Shown here: piece by piece, positions 8,247 through 16,436 of the stretch | Layout of the letters: each line of letters starts with the position of its first letter | Numbering within the stretch: position 1 is the stretch's first letter | Assembly: GCA_046160675.1 (NCBI GenBank) | Contig: JBJXHH010000212.1 | Span: 1-20,442 of the forward strand | Direction of reading: 5' to 3' | Length of the DNA stretch: 20,442 nt | DNA from: JACMJP01 sp046160675 | GTDB lineage: Bacteria > Bacteroidota > Bacteroidia > Chitinophagales > BACL12 | Position numbers and translations under genes: made by a program | Notes under the pieces: generated by a model | Told to the model about the DNA's origin: nothing | Database searches by the model: none | The model's input: only the letters and a program-made list of their open reading frames with translations

Positions 8247-11200
8247 ATGAAAATAATATTCCCTGTAATCCTGGGCATTTGCTGTTGTGTTTCACTAAAA
8301 TCATTTGCTGACCCCGGCGATACGATCACTGTTCAAACCTTTACTTTTGGTTCAGTACAGGATGCATGGTTCTCTTTCCCTTCAACCGATATTGATTTTG
8401 AAAAAGTACTCATGCAATATACATTGCGATGCGTTGATGGTGGCGCCGGAGGGCTGGCTTATGATTGCGGAGAATGGGATTACCTTACCTACACTTACCT
8501 CTATGAGCACACTGGAAATTATGATAGTACTTTGTTATATCATCCCAACTTCTTAGCAAACGGAACCTCACCGGATACTTTCAGTTATGCAGTAACACCT
8601 ACTTTTACTCTTCTTCCCTATTGGAATTATTTGATGGTGTATGATGACACTTTAAGTTATTCTTCATCACAGCTAGGGGATGGCTATTGGAATGAGGAAC
8701 AACCATTTAATGCAGTTCAACCTATTTCAAAAACTCAGTTCTTATTTACTGCTGAAGAACTGCTTACTGCTGGTGTAAGTGCAGGCGATATTACAGGGAT
8801 GCAGTTTAATCTTTACTTCGGAGATGCATTACTGAAGCATCTTACTATCAAATTAAAACACTCCACATTAGACTCATTATCTCAAAATAATTATGAAACT
8901 TCAGGATTCAGTACTATGTATGAAGCAAACACAGAACTATCAGTTTCCGGTTGGAAGCCTTTTGCATTCATAACCCCTTTTACATGGGATGGATCAAGTA
9001 ATATTGTAGCAGAAATAACTTTTGATAATTCTTCTGCAGGTAGTTCAGTACTCACAATTTGCGATACTACTTCTTTTCAAAGCGTATTATTTACAGGCAG
9101 TGCTGACAGGTATATCAATTTTACTCACCCCAATTATGCACAAACTATTGAAAATGCTTTGGGTGGTTTATCTGAGAAGGTTACCATTTCATTCTGGGCT
9201 TTCGGTAATCCCGATCTGCAGCCGCAAAACGGAACTTGTTTTGAAGCTGTTACGGAAGGGTATGCCCGTGTTTTAAACTCTCACACACCCTGGGGCGATC
9301 AGAATGTTTATTGGGATGCAGGCAATGACGCCGGATACGACAGGATCTATAAGACTGCATCAGTTATTGATTATGAGGGCAGGTGGACGCATTGGGCTTT
9401 TACAAAAAATGCAGCCACCGGTTACATGTACATTTATAAAAATGGAGTACTGTGGCATAGCGGAGGCGGAGCTGAGAGGTTGATGGAGGATATTGCAAAG
9501 CTCTGGCTGGGAAAAGGGAACTGGGGAGGTTCTTCAAGTTATGAAGGGTGGATGGATGAGTTTGCTGTCTGGGACGCTGAGCTGGATGCAATAACCATTC
9601 AAAATTATTTGTATAAAGACCTGGATACCGGACATCCTTTTGCTGATGATCTTATTTTGTATTATCATTTTAATGATGGAGAAGGCGTTTATGAATCTGA
9701 TATTTCTTCAAGCGGAGATCCATTAGCAAAGATTGGCGCAACAACACATTTATATAAAGCAGCTGATCAGTTCAGGAATTTTGAATTCAGCAATCTGCGC
9801 CCGAATGTAAAGTTCGAACAGGGAAGTTATATCTCACACCTTGATTCAGTGCTTATATTTGATACACTTTATAACGATCCAATCACACTCATCACCTTTG
9901 ATGCAGCAGAACCTACTTTGGGAATTGATACTGTGTTAGTTTACCCGGGAAATTATTATTACTATACCTATGACGCAGCAGGTAATATTGAAGATTCCGT
10001 TTTTGTTTCAACCACAAACACTATCTATCATGAAGATTATCCCTACTATTCAGCCCCTTTTGAAGTAATCAATCGTTTTGAAATCGCAAGATACATAACC
10101 CCTTATGGAATTGGATTGGATCTTGGTGACGGCTTCACATGGACGTATGATGTTACAGATTATCTCCCTTTACTTCAAGATAGCGTACACCTAAGTGCAG
10201 GAAACTGGCAGGAAGAATTAGATATGAAGTTTATTTTTATTGAAGGAACCCCTTCAAGAAAACCAACTTCTGTTACCAATCTATGGAATGGCGGATTCAG
10301 CTATGGCTTAACTCCCTCTTACGACGATCAAACACCTGATAGAACAATCACAATTCCTGCAAATGCAGAAAACTCCTCCATTAAAGTGAGAGTGACCGGC
10401 CATGGTTTTGGCGGAACAGCAAATTGTGCCGAGTTCTGTAAAAAAGACCACTACATATATGTAGATGGAGTACAGCAATGGGATAAAGAAGTTTGGCGGG
10501 ATAACTGTGCTCTCAATCCTGTGTACCCGCAGGGCGGAACCTGGGTGTATAACAGAACGAATTGGTGCCCGGGAGCAGAAGTAGAAACTTATAGTTTTGA
10601 ACTAACGCCCTATGTAACTCCAGGTAATGAAGTAACACTTGATTATGATGCAGAATCTTACACATGGAATGGTGGCGGTTCAGTACCATACTATCAAACA
10701 GAAGTACAACTTATCACTTATGATGCCCCGGCATTTTTGATCGACGCTGCTTTGGAGGATATTATTTCACCAAGCGACAATGATATGCATGGCAGGAAAA
10801 ATCCAATTTGCAATAATCCTATTATCAAAATAAAAAATAACGGGACTACCCCTCTTACTTCTCTTACAATTGAATTCGGCATTAAAGATTTTGATAAAGC
10901 ATATTACAACTGGGTGGGAGATCTTGATTTCCTTGAAACAGAAGAAATAGCGCTTCCTGATTTTCCCTGGACATCATCTGCAACAGAATTTGAAGTAACT
11001 ATCAGCAACCCGAACGGGGGAAGTGATGAATATAGTTACAATAACTATATGAAAAGCAAGATGAAAATGCCGCCGGTACATCCTGCTGATTTTGTAATGG
11101 AAATGCGCACAAACTTGAAACCTAACGAGAATGACCTGTACTTATACGATGCAGCTGGCAACATAATTCTTGAACGTACTTCTTTTGAAGAAAGCACAAC

Positions 11201-11681
11201 TTATAAAGACACTCTGCATCTTGCAGATGGCTGCTATGAATTATATTTATATGATGGTGGAGACGACGGACTTTCCTGGTGGGCGAATTCTGATGGAAAC
11301 GGATGGTTTAAATTCAAAAACATTGACCCGCCAAGCACTATCAAAGATTTTGAGGCTGATTTTGGTGGGCTTATCTATCATCAATTTATCGTCGGGAATT
11401 ATGTAGATGCTGAAGACATAAAACAAGAAAATCAATCACTGCGAATATTCCCTAACCCGGCGAAAGGGTTTTGTTATGTACAGTATAATATTGCAGAAGG
11501 AGCATCTGCCGCTTTAAAAATTATTGACGTATCCGGCAAAAGTATTTTAGAGGATCAGATGGTTGATGATTCTAAAGGAATTAAAACTTTAGACATATCA
11601 TCATTACCGGCAGGCGTTTATAGAGTAGTATTACAATCCTCTGCTGAAATTACTTCAGCACCTTTGATTGTGATAAAATAA
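8247..11681 (+). CDS. PNGase F-like secreted protein with LamG-containing insertion and type A T9SS domain
   Basis: This 1144-residue exported protein has a signal peptide ending near SFA/DPGD (residue 21). The start at 8247 is preferred over the in-frame ATG at 8133 because only it exposes the signal. The catalytic fold resembles PNGase F, which removes N-glycans from glycoproteins. DCGEWDY carries Asp78 (PNGase F Asp60), RYITPYGIGLDL starts at 615, CAEFC holds Glu729 (Glu206) and NRTNWCPG holds Arg770 (Arg248). Cys pairs 62/74, 727/731 and 754/774 match its three disulfides. The equivalent of Glu118 appears to be Gly. Between Asp78 and Arg615 lie 537 residues, against about 20 in PNGase F. 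The insert has a T9SS-style beta unit (about 140-270) and a LamG-like domain (about 285-480, SFWAFG, GRWTHWAF, GWMDEFAVWD). After the core come a CARDB-like unit (about 840-920), a jelly-roll-like unit and a type A sorting domain (about 1065-1144, FPNP, SSLPAGVYRV). Confidence 0.85.
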   Translation: MKIIFPVILGICCCVSLKSFADPGDTITVQTFTFGSVQDAWFSFPSTDIDFEKVLMQYTLRCVDGGAGGLAYDCGEWDYLTYTYLYEHTGNYDSTLLYHPNFLANGTSPDTFSYAVTPTFTLLPYWNYLMVYDDTLSYSSSQLGDGYWNEEQPFNAVQPISKTQFLFTAEELLTAGVSAGDITGMQFNLYFGDALLKHLTIKLKHSTLDSLSQNNYETSGFSTMYEANTELSVSGWKPFAFITPFTWDGSSNIVAEITFDNSSAGSSVLTICDTTSFQSVLFTGSADRYINFTHPNYAQTIENALGGLSEKVTISFWAFGNPDLQPQNGTCFEAVTEGYARVLNSHTPWGDQNVYWDAGNDAGYDRIYKTASVIDYEGRWTHWAFTKNAATGYMYIYKNGVLWHSGGGAERLMEDIAKLWLGKGNWGGSSSYEGWMDEFAVWDAELDAITIQNYLYKDLDTGHPFADDLILYYHFNDGEGVYESDISSSGDPLAKIGATTHLYKAADQFRNFEFSNLRPNVKFEQGSYISHLDSVLIFDTLYNDPITLITFDAAEPTLGIDTVLVYPGNYYYYTYDAAGNIEDSVFVSTTNTIYHEDYPYYSAPFEVINRFEIARYITPYGIGLDLGDGFTWTYDVTDYLPLLQDSVHLSAGNWQEELDMKFIFIEGTPSRKPTSVTNLWNGGFSYGLTPSYDDQTPDRTITIPANAENSSIKVRVTGHGFGGTANCAEFCKKDHYIYVDGVQQWDKEVWRDNCALNPVYPQGGTWVYNRTNWCPGAEVETYSFELTPYVTPGNEVTLDYDAESYTWNGGGSVPYYQTEVQLITYDAPAFLIDAALEDIISPSDNDMHGRKNPICNNPIIKIKNNGTTPLTSLTIEFGIKDFDKAYYNWVGDLDFLETEEIALPDFPWTSSATEFEVTISNPNGGSDEYSYNNYMKSKMKMPPVHPADFVMEMRTNLKPNENDLYLYDAAGNIILERTSFEESTTYKDTLHLADGCYELYLYDGGDDGLSWWANSDGNGWFKFKNIDPPSTIKDFEADFGGLIYHQFIVGNYVDAEDIKQENQSLRIFPNPAKGFCYVQYNIAEGASAALKIIDVSGKSILEDQMVDDSKGIKTLDISSLPAGVYRVVLQSSAEITSAPLIVIK

Positions 11682-11700
11682 CAGCAACCTGATTTCATGC

Positions 11701-11731
11701 TTGGTCGAATTCTTCCTGATGACTAACTTTG
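11701..11731 (+). promoter_or_regulatory. promoter of tRNA-Leu
   Basis: TTG (11701-11703), a 20-base spacer and TAACTTTG (11724-11731) form a full match to the Bacteroidota housekeeping promoter. The mature tRNA starts 13 bases downstream, giving a short 5' leader. Confidence 0.6.
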
Positions 11732-11744
11732 CAACTTCTATCAA

Positions 11745-11828
11745 GCCCGGGTGGCGAAACTGGTAGACGCACCAGCTTGAGGGGCTGGCGCCCGCAAGGG
11801 TGTGCAGGTTCGAATCTTGTCCCGGGCA
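11745..11828 (+). tRNA. tRNA-Leu (anticodon GAG)
   Basis: The sequence folds into a class II cloverleaf. The acceptor stem pairs GCCCGGG (11745-11751) with CCCGGGC (11821-11827), with discriminator A at 11828. The anticodon stem is CCAGC/GCTGG with loop TTGAGGG, giving anticodon GAG at 11779-11781. The variable arm is long (11789-11803, CGCCC-GCAA-GGGTG), as in leucine tRNAs, and the T arm has GCAGG-TTCGAAT-CTTGT. It reads CUC/CUU codons. CCA is not encoded; the next bases are CAT. Confidence 0.95.
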
Positions 11829-11855
11829 CATTGAAAATACGAAATGTTGCATTCC

Positions 11856-11893
11856 AAAATGCCAAAAATGGAAAACACTTTTTGGCATTTTTT
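11856..11893 (+). terminator. Rho-independent terminator after tRNA-Leu
   Basis: A perfect 13-bp inverted repeat pairs 11856-11868 (AAAATGCCAAAAA) with 11879-11891, around a 10-base loop, and runs into T residues. It sits 28 bases after the tRNA. Because it is palindromic and lies 38 bases beyond the XerD stop, it may also end that minus-strand transcript. Confidence 0.6.
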
Positions 11894-11930
11894 CATTCTT
11901 ATCAGTGCTGTATTTCCGTTATTTTTTTCA

Positions 11931-12836
11931 TCATTCATTAAATCTCGGGTGATATTGAATCATTGTTGCCCTCAAAAACTCCCGGTCAATATGCGTATAA
12001 ATTTCAGTCGTTGTAATGCTTTCATGCCCCAGCATTTCCTGCACCGCCCTTAGGTCAGCGCCGCCTTCAATAAGATGAGTTGCAAAAGAATGCCGAAAAG
12101 TATGAGGTGAAATTGTTTTATGTATGCCCAGTCTTTCCGCAATTTGTTTGATGATGAGAAATACCATGACACGAGAAAGTTTTGTGCCTCGTTTATTTAA
12201 GAAAACATGATCTTCAAATCCCTTTTTAATGTTTATAAGAGAACGAATGTTTTTTAAATATATCTCAATATATTTTATTGCGCTGCTGCCAATTGGCACT
12301 AAGCGTTCTTTATTTCCCTTCCCCTGCACTTTCACAAAACCAACATCTAAATACAAGTTTGAAATCCTGAGTTCTACCAATTCACTCACACGCAAACCAC
12401 AACTGTAAAGAGTTTCAAGCATAGCCCTGTTCCTTGCCCCTTCTGGTGTTCCGAGGTCAATTGCCGTGATCATTGCTTCAACTTCCTCAAAGCTTAAAGT
12501 GTCAGGAAGTTTTCTGCTCAACTTAGGAAGGTCAAGTAATTGAGAAGGATCATTATCAATCAGGTCTTCGATGAGTAAATATTTATAGAATGCCCTGATA
12601 CCCGATATAATTCTCGCCTGGCTCCTGTCGTTCATACCGGTTCTATGTAGATAATAAATAAACTCTTCAAGGTGTTTTCTTTCAATAGCATCAGGTCTTA
12701 CTGTATACTCTTTCAAAGTAAGGAAATGAATGAGTTTGTCCAGGTCATGTAAATATGCGTCTACAGAATTAACTGAAAGGGACTTCTCTAGTTGTAGATA
12801 ACTTTTAAATTCTTTTCTAGCAGAATCCCAATTCAT
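11931..12836 (-). CDS. xerD: XerD-like tyrosine recombinase
   Basis: This is a 301-residue tyrosine recombinase of typical XerC/XerD length. The N-terminal SAM-like DNA-binding domain spans about residues 1-90 (LEKSLSVNSVDAYLHDLDKL). The catalytic domain has Arg149 (CGLRVSEL), Lys173 (GKGNKERLVP), His245 and Arg248 (SPHTFRHSFATHLIEGGADLRAVQ), His271 (LGHESITTT) and the nucleophile Tyr280 (IYTHID). Xer recombinases resolve chromosome dimers at dif. The C-terminal HLIEGGADLRAVQEMLGHESI phrase favours housekeeping XerD over an integron or phage integrase, though XerC cannot be excluded from one gene alone. It is divergent from aroQ across an 81-base gap. Confidence 0.9.
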   Translation of the reverse strand: MNWDSARKEFKSYLQLEKSLSVNSVDAYLHDLDKLIHFLTLKEYTVRPDAIERKHLEEFIYYLHRTGMNDRSQARIISGIRAFYKYLLIEDLIDNDPSQLLDLPKLSRKLPDTLSFEEVEAMITAIDLGTPEGARNRAMLETLYSCGLRVSELVELRISNLYLDVGFVKVQGKGNKERLVPIGSSAIKYIEIYLKNIRSLINIKKGFEDHVFLNKRGTKLSRVMVFLIIKQIAERLGIHKTISPHTFRHSFATHLIEGGADLRAVQEMLGHESITTTEIYTHIDREFLRATMIQYHPRFNE

Positions 12837-12902
12837 ATCGAAAAATTACATCTTTCACTAACCATTCATATTTTGTTTTTAGTAGCAAGTTGTGAATAAT
12901 CT

Positions 12903-12910
12903 TAATTTTG
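12903..12910 (+). promoter_or_regulatory. TAnnTTTG -7 box for aroQ
   Basis: TAATTTTG is an exact -7 match ending seven bases before the aroQ ATG (12918). A start of transcription about five bases downstream would give a leader of only one or two bases. No -33 TTG at 17-23 bases was found. Confidence 0.45.
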
Positions 12911-12917
12911 TACGCTT

Positions 12918-13340
12918 ATGAAGATTATTATTATAAATGGACCTAACCTGAATTTATTAGGAACCCGTGAGCCGGAAATATACGGGAGCGAATCTTTTGA
13001 AGATTATTTTACACTCCTTAGAGCAAAATATCCGACTGTTGACCTTCATTATTTTCAAAGCAACATTGAGGGGAGCATTATTGATAAAATACAAGAAACA
13101 GGTTTTTTATTTGATGGAATCATTTTAAACGCAGGTGGCTATTCTCATACTTCTATCTCTATTGCTGACGCAATCAGCGCTGTTAAAACACCTGTAGTGG
13201 AAGTTCACATCTCTAATACATTTGCCAGGGAGGAATTCAGGCATAAAGATGTTCTCACGGCAAAATGTAAAGGTTTGATTGCGGGCCTTGGTTTACGGGG
13301 ATATTCACTGGCTATTGAATATTTCCTGGAAAAAAAGTAA
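12918..13340 (+). CDS. aroQ: type II 3-dehydroquinate dehydratase
   Basis: This 140-residue cytosolic enzyme dehydrates 3-dehydroquinate to 3-dehydroshikimate, the third step of the shikimate pathway. All hallmarks of the type II (AroQ) family are present: GPNLNLLGTREPEIYG with the catalytic Tyr22, the NAGGYSHTSISIADA segment (Asn71, His77), EVHISN with His97, and REEFRHK with Arg108. Its length matches the dodecameric type II enzymes. It is followed after 13 bases by the short T9SS-tail gene and may be transcribed with it, but no functional link is evident. Confidence 0.97.
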   Translation: MKIIIINGPNLNLLGTREPEIYGSESFEDYFTLLRAKYPTVDLHYFQSNIEGSIIDKIQETGFLFDGIILNAGGYSHTSISIADAISAVKTPVVEVHISNTFAREEFRHKDVLTAKCKGLIAGLGLRGYSLAIEYFLEKK

Positions 13341-13353
13341 CTTCGGAATTTGA

Positions 13354-13746
13354 ATGAAGTTTACATCTACAACAAAACTCTTCACCTGGCTTTCTTTCTT
13401 TGTTTATATTTTGTTTTCATGCGAAAGAATATACGCACAATCTGAGAGCAACCCAACAACATCTGAGGAGAAAATTATCATCCCAAACGCATTTTCACCC
13501 AATAATGACGGGATGAATGATCAATTCAGGATATTTGTTGCAAGTGATGTATTCGTTGAAAATTTTATTATTCTCAATCGGTACGGGCAGATTGTTTTTG
13601 AAGCAGAGAACGGAGCTTCTGCCTGGGATGGTAGGCACAGGGGAATCAATTGCCCTGAAGGATCTTTCTTTTACTTAGTATCTTATTATGTAGCAGGAGA
13701 TGGGGGTATTCAATCGAGGAAAGGAACAGTTACCCTCTTGCGCTAA
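13354..13746 (+). CDS. short protein consisting mainly of a T9SS type B sorting domain
   Basis: This 130-residue protein has an N-terminal hydrophobic segment ending at CERIYAQSE (about residues 23-31), then a short linker, then an almost complete gliding-motility-associated C-terminal (CHU_C, type B sorting) domain. The diagnostic phrases are IPNAFSPNNDGMNDQFRI, ILNRYGQIVFEA, AWDGRHRG and CPEGSFFYLVSY. Such domains normally sit at the end of large adhesins or enzymes and direct export through T9SS. Here there is no cargo region. The hydrophobic segment contains LFSC, a weak lipobox alternative to signal peptidase I cleavage after YA. It is nine bases from the convergent glycosyltransferase stop. 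Confidence 0.88.
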   Translation: MKFTSTTKLFTWLSFFVYILFSCERIYAQSESNPTTSEEKIIIPNAFSPNNDGMNDQFRIFVASDVFVENFIILNRYGQIVFEAENGASAWDGRHRGINCPEGSFFYLVSYYVAGDGGIQSRKGTVTLLR

Positions 13747-13755
13747 ACGGGTTTC

Positions 13756-14817
13756 TTATAATTCAGTGAACTTTCTTTTCTTTCTCACAAAAAATTGCCA
13801 CACTAGACTTTTTCCGTAGTAACCTTTTTCCTTCACCCTGGAAGGATCAATACGATGTTTCCAAAAGATTACAAAAGTTTCAACCCTTTTTTTAACCAGG
13901 AACGGTATTGCAAGGATAAAAGACACATCAGACCGGAAAATAGCTCTCGCCTCGCCCCACTTCCTTTCAAATACTGCCTTAAAAAATGCAATAGTATCCA
14001 GGATAAAAAACCGAAAAGGCAGTTTCCAGATAACTTCATATAACTCAAGATTCTTGCAGAGCATAAAAAGGTTATTCCTGAAATTCAGGTAAATTTTTTT
14101 CGGGTTGTCTTTTTGTAAACTTCCTCCACCTACATGATACACCTCTGATTGCGGAGCATACATGATCTTATACCCCGCCTTTTTCCACCTCCAGCACAAA
14201 TCTATTTCCTCCATGTGCGCAAAAAAAGATTCATCAAAGCCTTTATACCTTTTATACAAATCCAACCTTACACACATTGCCGCACCGCTTGCCCAGAAAA
14301 TTTCTTCCGCATTATCATATTGCCCCTCATCCTTTTCCTGCAACTTAAATAAACGCCCTTTACAAAATGGATAACCGAACATATCTATATATCCACCTGC
14401 AGCGCCTGCATGTTCAAACATTGTTTTGTCATCATAGGCTTTTATTTTTGGTTGGCATGCGGCTATATATTCATTGCTTTGCATCATTTCTACCAAAGGT
14501 TCAATCCAATGCTCAGTTACTTGAACATCCTGGTTTAGCAAAACTGCATAGTCTGCATGTACCTGCTGTAAGGCTATATTATATCCTTTTGCAAATCCTT
14601 CATTTTTCGGAATACGAATACATTTGATAGAGGGGTACTGTTGTGCTAAAAATGTATGAGTGTCGTCAGTGGAAGCATTATCTGCAACATATATGTCTAG
14701 GGGCTTGTAAGAAGAGTGTAAAACCGAAGGAAGAAATTTCTCTAAAAAATGTTTGCCATTCCAGCTCAGTATCACAACTGCAACGAGCGGCTTTTGAAGC
14801 AAATCCTCCGTTTCCAT
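13756..14817 (-). CDS. family 2 glycosyltransferase (rhamnosyltransferase-like)
   Basis: This 353-residue GT-A glycosyltransferase resembles the WbbL/dTDP-rhamnosyltransferase branch. The nucleotide-sugar-binding region reads VAVVILSWNG, then VADNASTDDT, and NEGFAKGYNIAL. The metal-site region is LLNQDV rather than a canonical DxD, as in this branch. The acceptor half has WASGAAMCVRLDLY and FAHMEEIDLCWRWKKAGYK, and the C-terminal part carries hydrophobic and basic stretches (about 265-310) suggesting membrane association. It would add sugar to a surface polysaccharide or a lipid-linked acceptor. I place the start at ATG 14817; the longer frame starts at a TTG (14826) lying inside the promoter box. 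It follows the GWxTD gene by 82 bases. Confidence 0.9.
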   Translation of the reverse strand: METEDLLQKPLVAVVILSWNGKHFLEKFLPSVLHSSYKPLDIYVADNASTDDTHTFLAQQYPSIKCIRIPKNEGFAKGYNIALQQVHADYAVLLNQDVQVTEHWIEPLVEMMQSNEYIAACQPKIKAYDDKTMFEHAGAAGGYIDMFGYPFCKGRLFKLQEKDEGQYDNAEEIFWASGAAMCVRLDLYKRYKGFDESFFAHMEEIDLCWRWKKAGYKIMYAPQSEVYHVGGGSLQKDNPKKIYLNFRNNLFMLCKNLELYEVIWKLPFRFFILDTIAFFKAVFERKWGEARAIFRSDVSFILAIPFLVKKRVETFVIFWKHRIDPSRVKEKGYYGKSLVWQFFVRKKRKFTEL

Positions 14818-14823
14818 TTCGGG

Positions 14824-14831
14824 CAAATATA
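14824..14831 (-). promoter_or_regulatory. TAnnTTTG -7 box for the glycosyltransferase
   Basis: The minus-strand octamer TATATTTG matches the -7 consensus exactly and ends six bases before the ATG at 14817. It suggests separate transcription from the upstream GWxTD gene. No TTG at normal -33 spacing. Confidence 0.4.
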
Positions 14832-14899
14832 GACCATTTCAAAAATGTATTATTTATGGCTATCAAACCCAAAACGCATTTTTGACTGTAGGATTATTC

Positions 14900-16369
14900 T
14901 CAAAAATTATATACATCAATTGCCCTATGGCCCCCAATTGTATCGCCTACTTCCGTATTATCGTAGTCATGTAACTCCTGTGGCGATGCTACATTTTCAT
15001 AAATTTTTATTTTCCAGCGGTAATCCTGCAATTCTCCTCTTGCATTAGAATGAATCAGAAAATAATCATTCGTAACCAGAGAGGGTTCATAAAATGCAAA
15101 TCCTATCTGGGTTTGTTTGTCCGGCAATCGGTCATAAAACCAGATTTCATAAGGGTAGGCTCCAGGCTCATTGGTAGAAACCACTCTGTCATATGGTTGT
15201 CCATACTGTAAATACACCCTTCCCCTGTCTGTCTTATAACCTGCTTTACTTGGAGTTCCAAAACTTTCATTGGCCTTTTTTACTTCCTGCAGGTATGCTA
15301 AAAAAGTATTGTGCGGGTCAGCTACGTTTCTTTGCAGCCAGAAATTATACAGAAATTTTTTCTTCATGTCAGGTTCTACTCTTCCTGATAAAGATTCGAT
15401 GAGGTTTGTTTCTTCAATATTTGCTTTAGGGCGTATCACATCTAAAAAATAATCCAGTTGTTCTTCAGAATAATCATCTACAAATGTTCCTCCAGTATTA
15501 ATCATCGCAATGTTCTCATAATAATTCACAGCTCCCTTTTTCGCCCTTTGAATAAATGTTTTTTTCTGTACAAGCAGTTCATTTTTCTTGTTGCGTACTT
15601 CCACTACAAGGTTATAATTTCCACTGGGCAGGTCTTCAATGTCAAATTCCCTGAGGAAAGAAACTGCAGGGGCTTTTGTAAATTTCGCATATTGAAAAAA
15701 TTTTGTTTCTTGTCCATCATTGTCTGCAGGTTTGATAGAAAAGTTTACAAGGAACTGTTCATCCTCAAGGTTAGATTCGGTGCGATATACTTCGCCATAA
15801 AAAATGATTTTATTACTTGAGGAAGAGAAAAAATTCATAGGATAAGGCTGCAATTCTATCCCGTTCTTGGTAAAAGCATTTTGCCCGTTTCCAGGTTTAT
15901 AACTTTCAACAAATTGTATGTCGGAAATCTGAATACCATTTGCCTCTACAGGAATTAGAGCCTCAGTATGAGTAAAAGTATTTTCAGGGTCATTTACATC
16001 TGATATGCTTATTTCAATACTTGCAGCTTTTTCGGGCATATTTAACCTTTTTTGTTCCAGAATGCTGAAGTTTACAGATGATGTATCTGTAATAGCCGGC
16101 GTATTTAAAATGTATTTGTCAAAACTAGCCACTTCATTTCCATCCATGATAACTATCTGCACCTCAACGGCAGCTTTATATGTAAAATCCTTTTCTTTCT
16201 GAAATGACAATACATTTGCTGCAATCGTAAGATATACCTCTACATAGTTCCCTTCCTCGGGATGATAAAACACACAGTTCCGGGCTGCTACATTTGTTTT
16301 TAGCACTTGCGAAAAAATGTTGTTTGCAACAAGGCAAAAAAGCAGAAAAAAAAGAATTCCCTTTTTCAT
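14900..16369 (-). CDS. GWxTD-domain exported protein
   Basis: This 489-residue protein has a signal peptide ending near NNIFSQ. The N-terminal two thirds are beta-rich with no domain I can name. The C-terminal third matches the GWxTD domain found across Bacteroidota: FLYNFWLQRNVADPHNTFLAYLQEV, then GYKTDRGRVYLQYGQPYDRVV, then PYEIWFYDRLPDKQTQIGFAFYEP. The name motif is GYKTD here, with Tyr in place of Trp. The function of the domain is unknown. It is divergent from the WbqC gene and lies upstream of the glycosyltransferase on the same strand. A possible -7 box, TATTTTTA, lies at 16388-16395 with one mismatch. Confidence 0.88.
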   Translation of the reverse strand: MKKGILFFLLFCLVANNIFSQVLKTNVAARNCVFYHPEEGNYVEVYLTIAANVLSFQKEKDFTYKAAVEVQIVIMDGNEVASFDKYILNTPAITDTSSVNFSILEQKRLNMPEKAASIEISISDVNDPENTFTHTEALIPVEANGIQISDIQFVESYKPGNGQNAFTKNGIELQPYPMNFFSSSSNKIIFYGEVYRTESNLEDEQFLVNFSIKPADNDGQETKFFQYAKFTKAPAVSFLREFDIEDLPSGNYNLVVEVRNKKNELLVQKKTFIQRAKKGAVNYYENIAMINTGGTFVDDYSEEQLDYFLDVIRPKANIEETNLIESLSGRVEPDMKKKFLYNFWLQRNVADPHNTFLAYLQEVKKANESFGTPSKAGYKTDRGRVYLQYGQPYDRVVSTNEPGAYPYEIWFYDRLPDKQTQIGFAFYEPSLVTNDYFLIHSNARGELQDYRWKIKIYENVASPQELHDYDNTEVGDTIGGHRAIDVYNF

Positions 16370-16436
16370 AAACCATGAATTGAACTATAAAAATACAACA
16401 AGAGCTTCTTACTTTCGCTTTGAATATTTCACAACT

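Noticed and set aside
9400..9591. Minus-strand open frame within the LamG region
   Set aside because: No family-like sequence and it lies wholly inside the well-supported plus-strand gene.
11745..12836. tRNA-Leu next to a tyrosine recombinase, as at an integrated genomic island
   Set aside because: The recombinase has XerD-type motifs and length, a core gene (aroQ) follows, and I see no direct repeat of the tRNA 3' end or other mobile genes.
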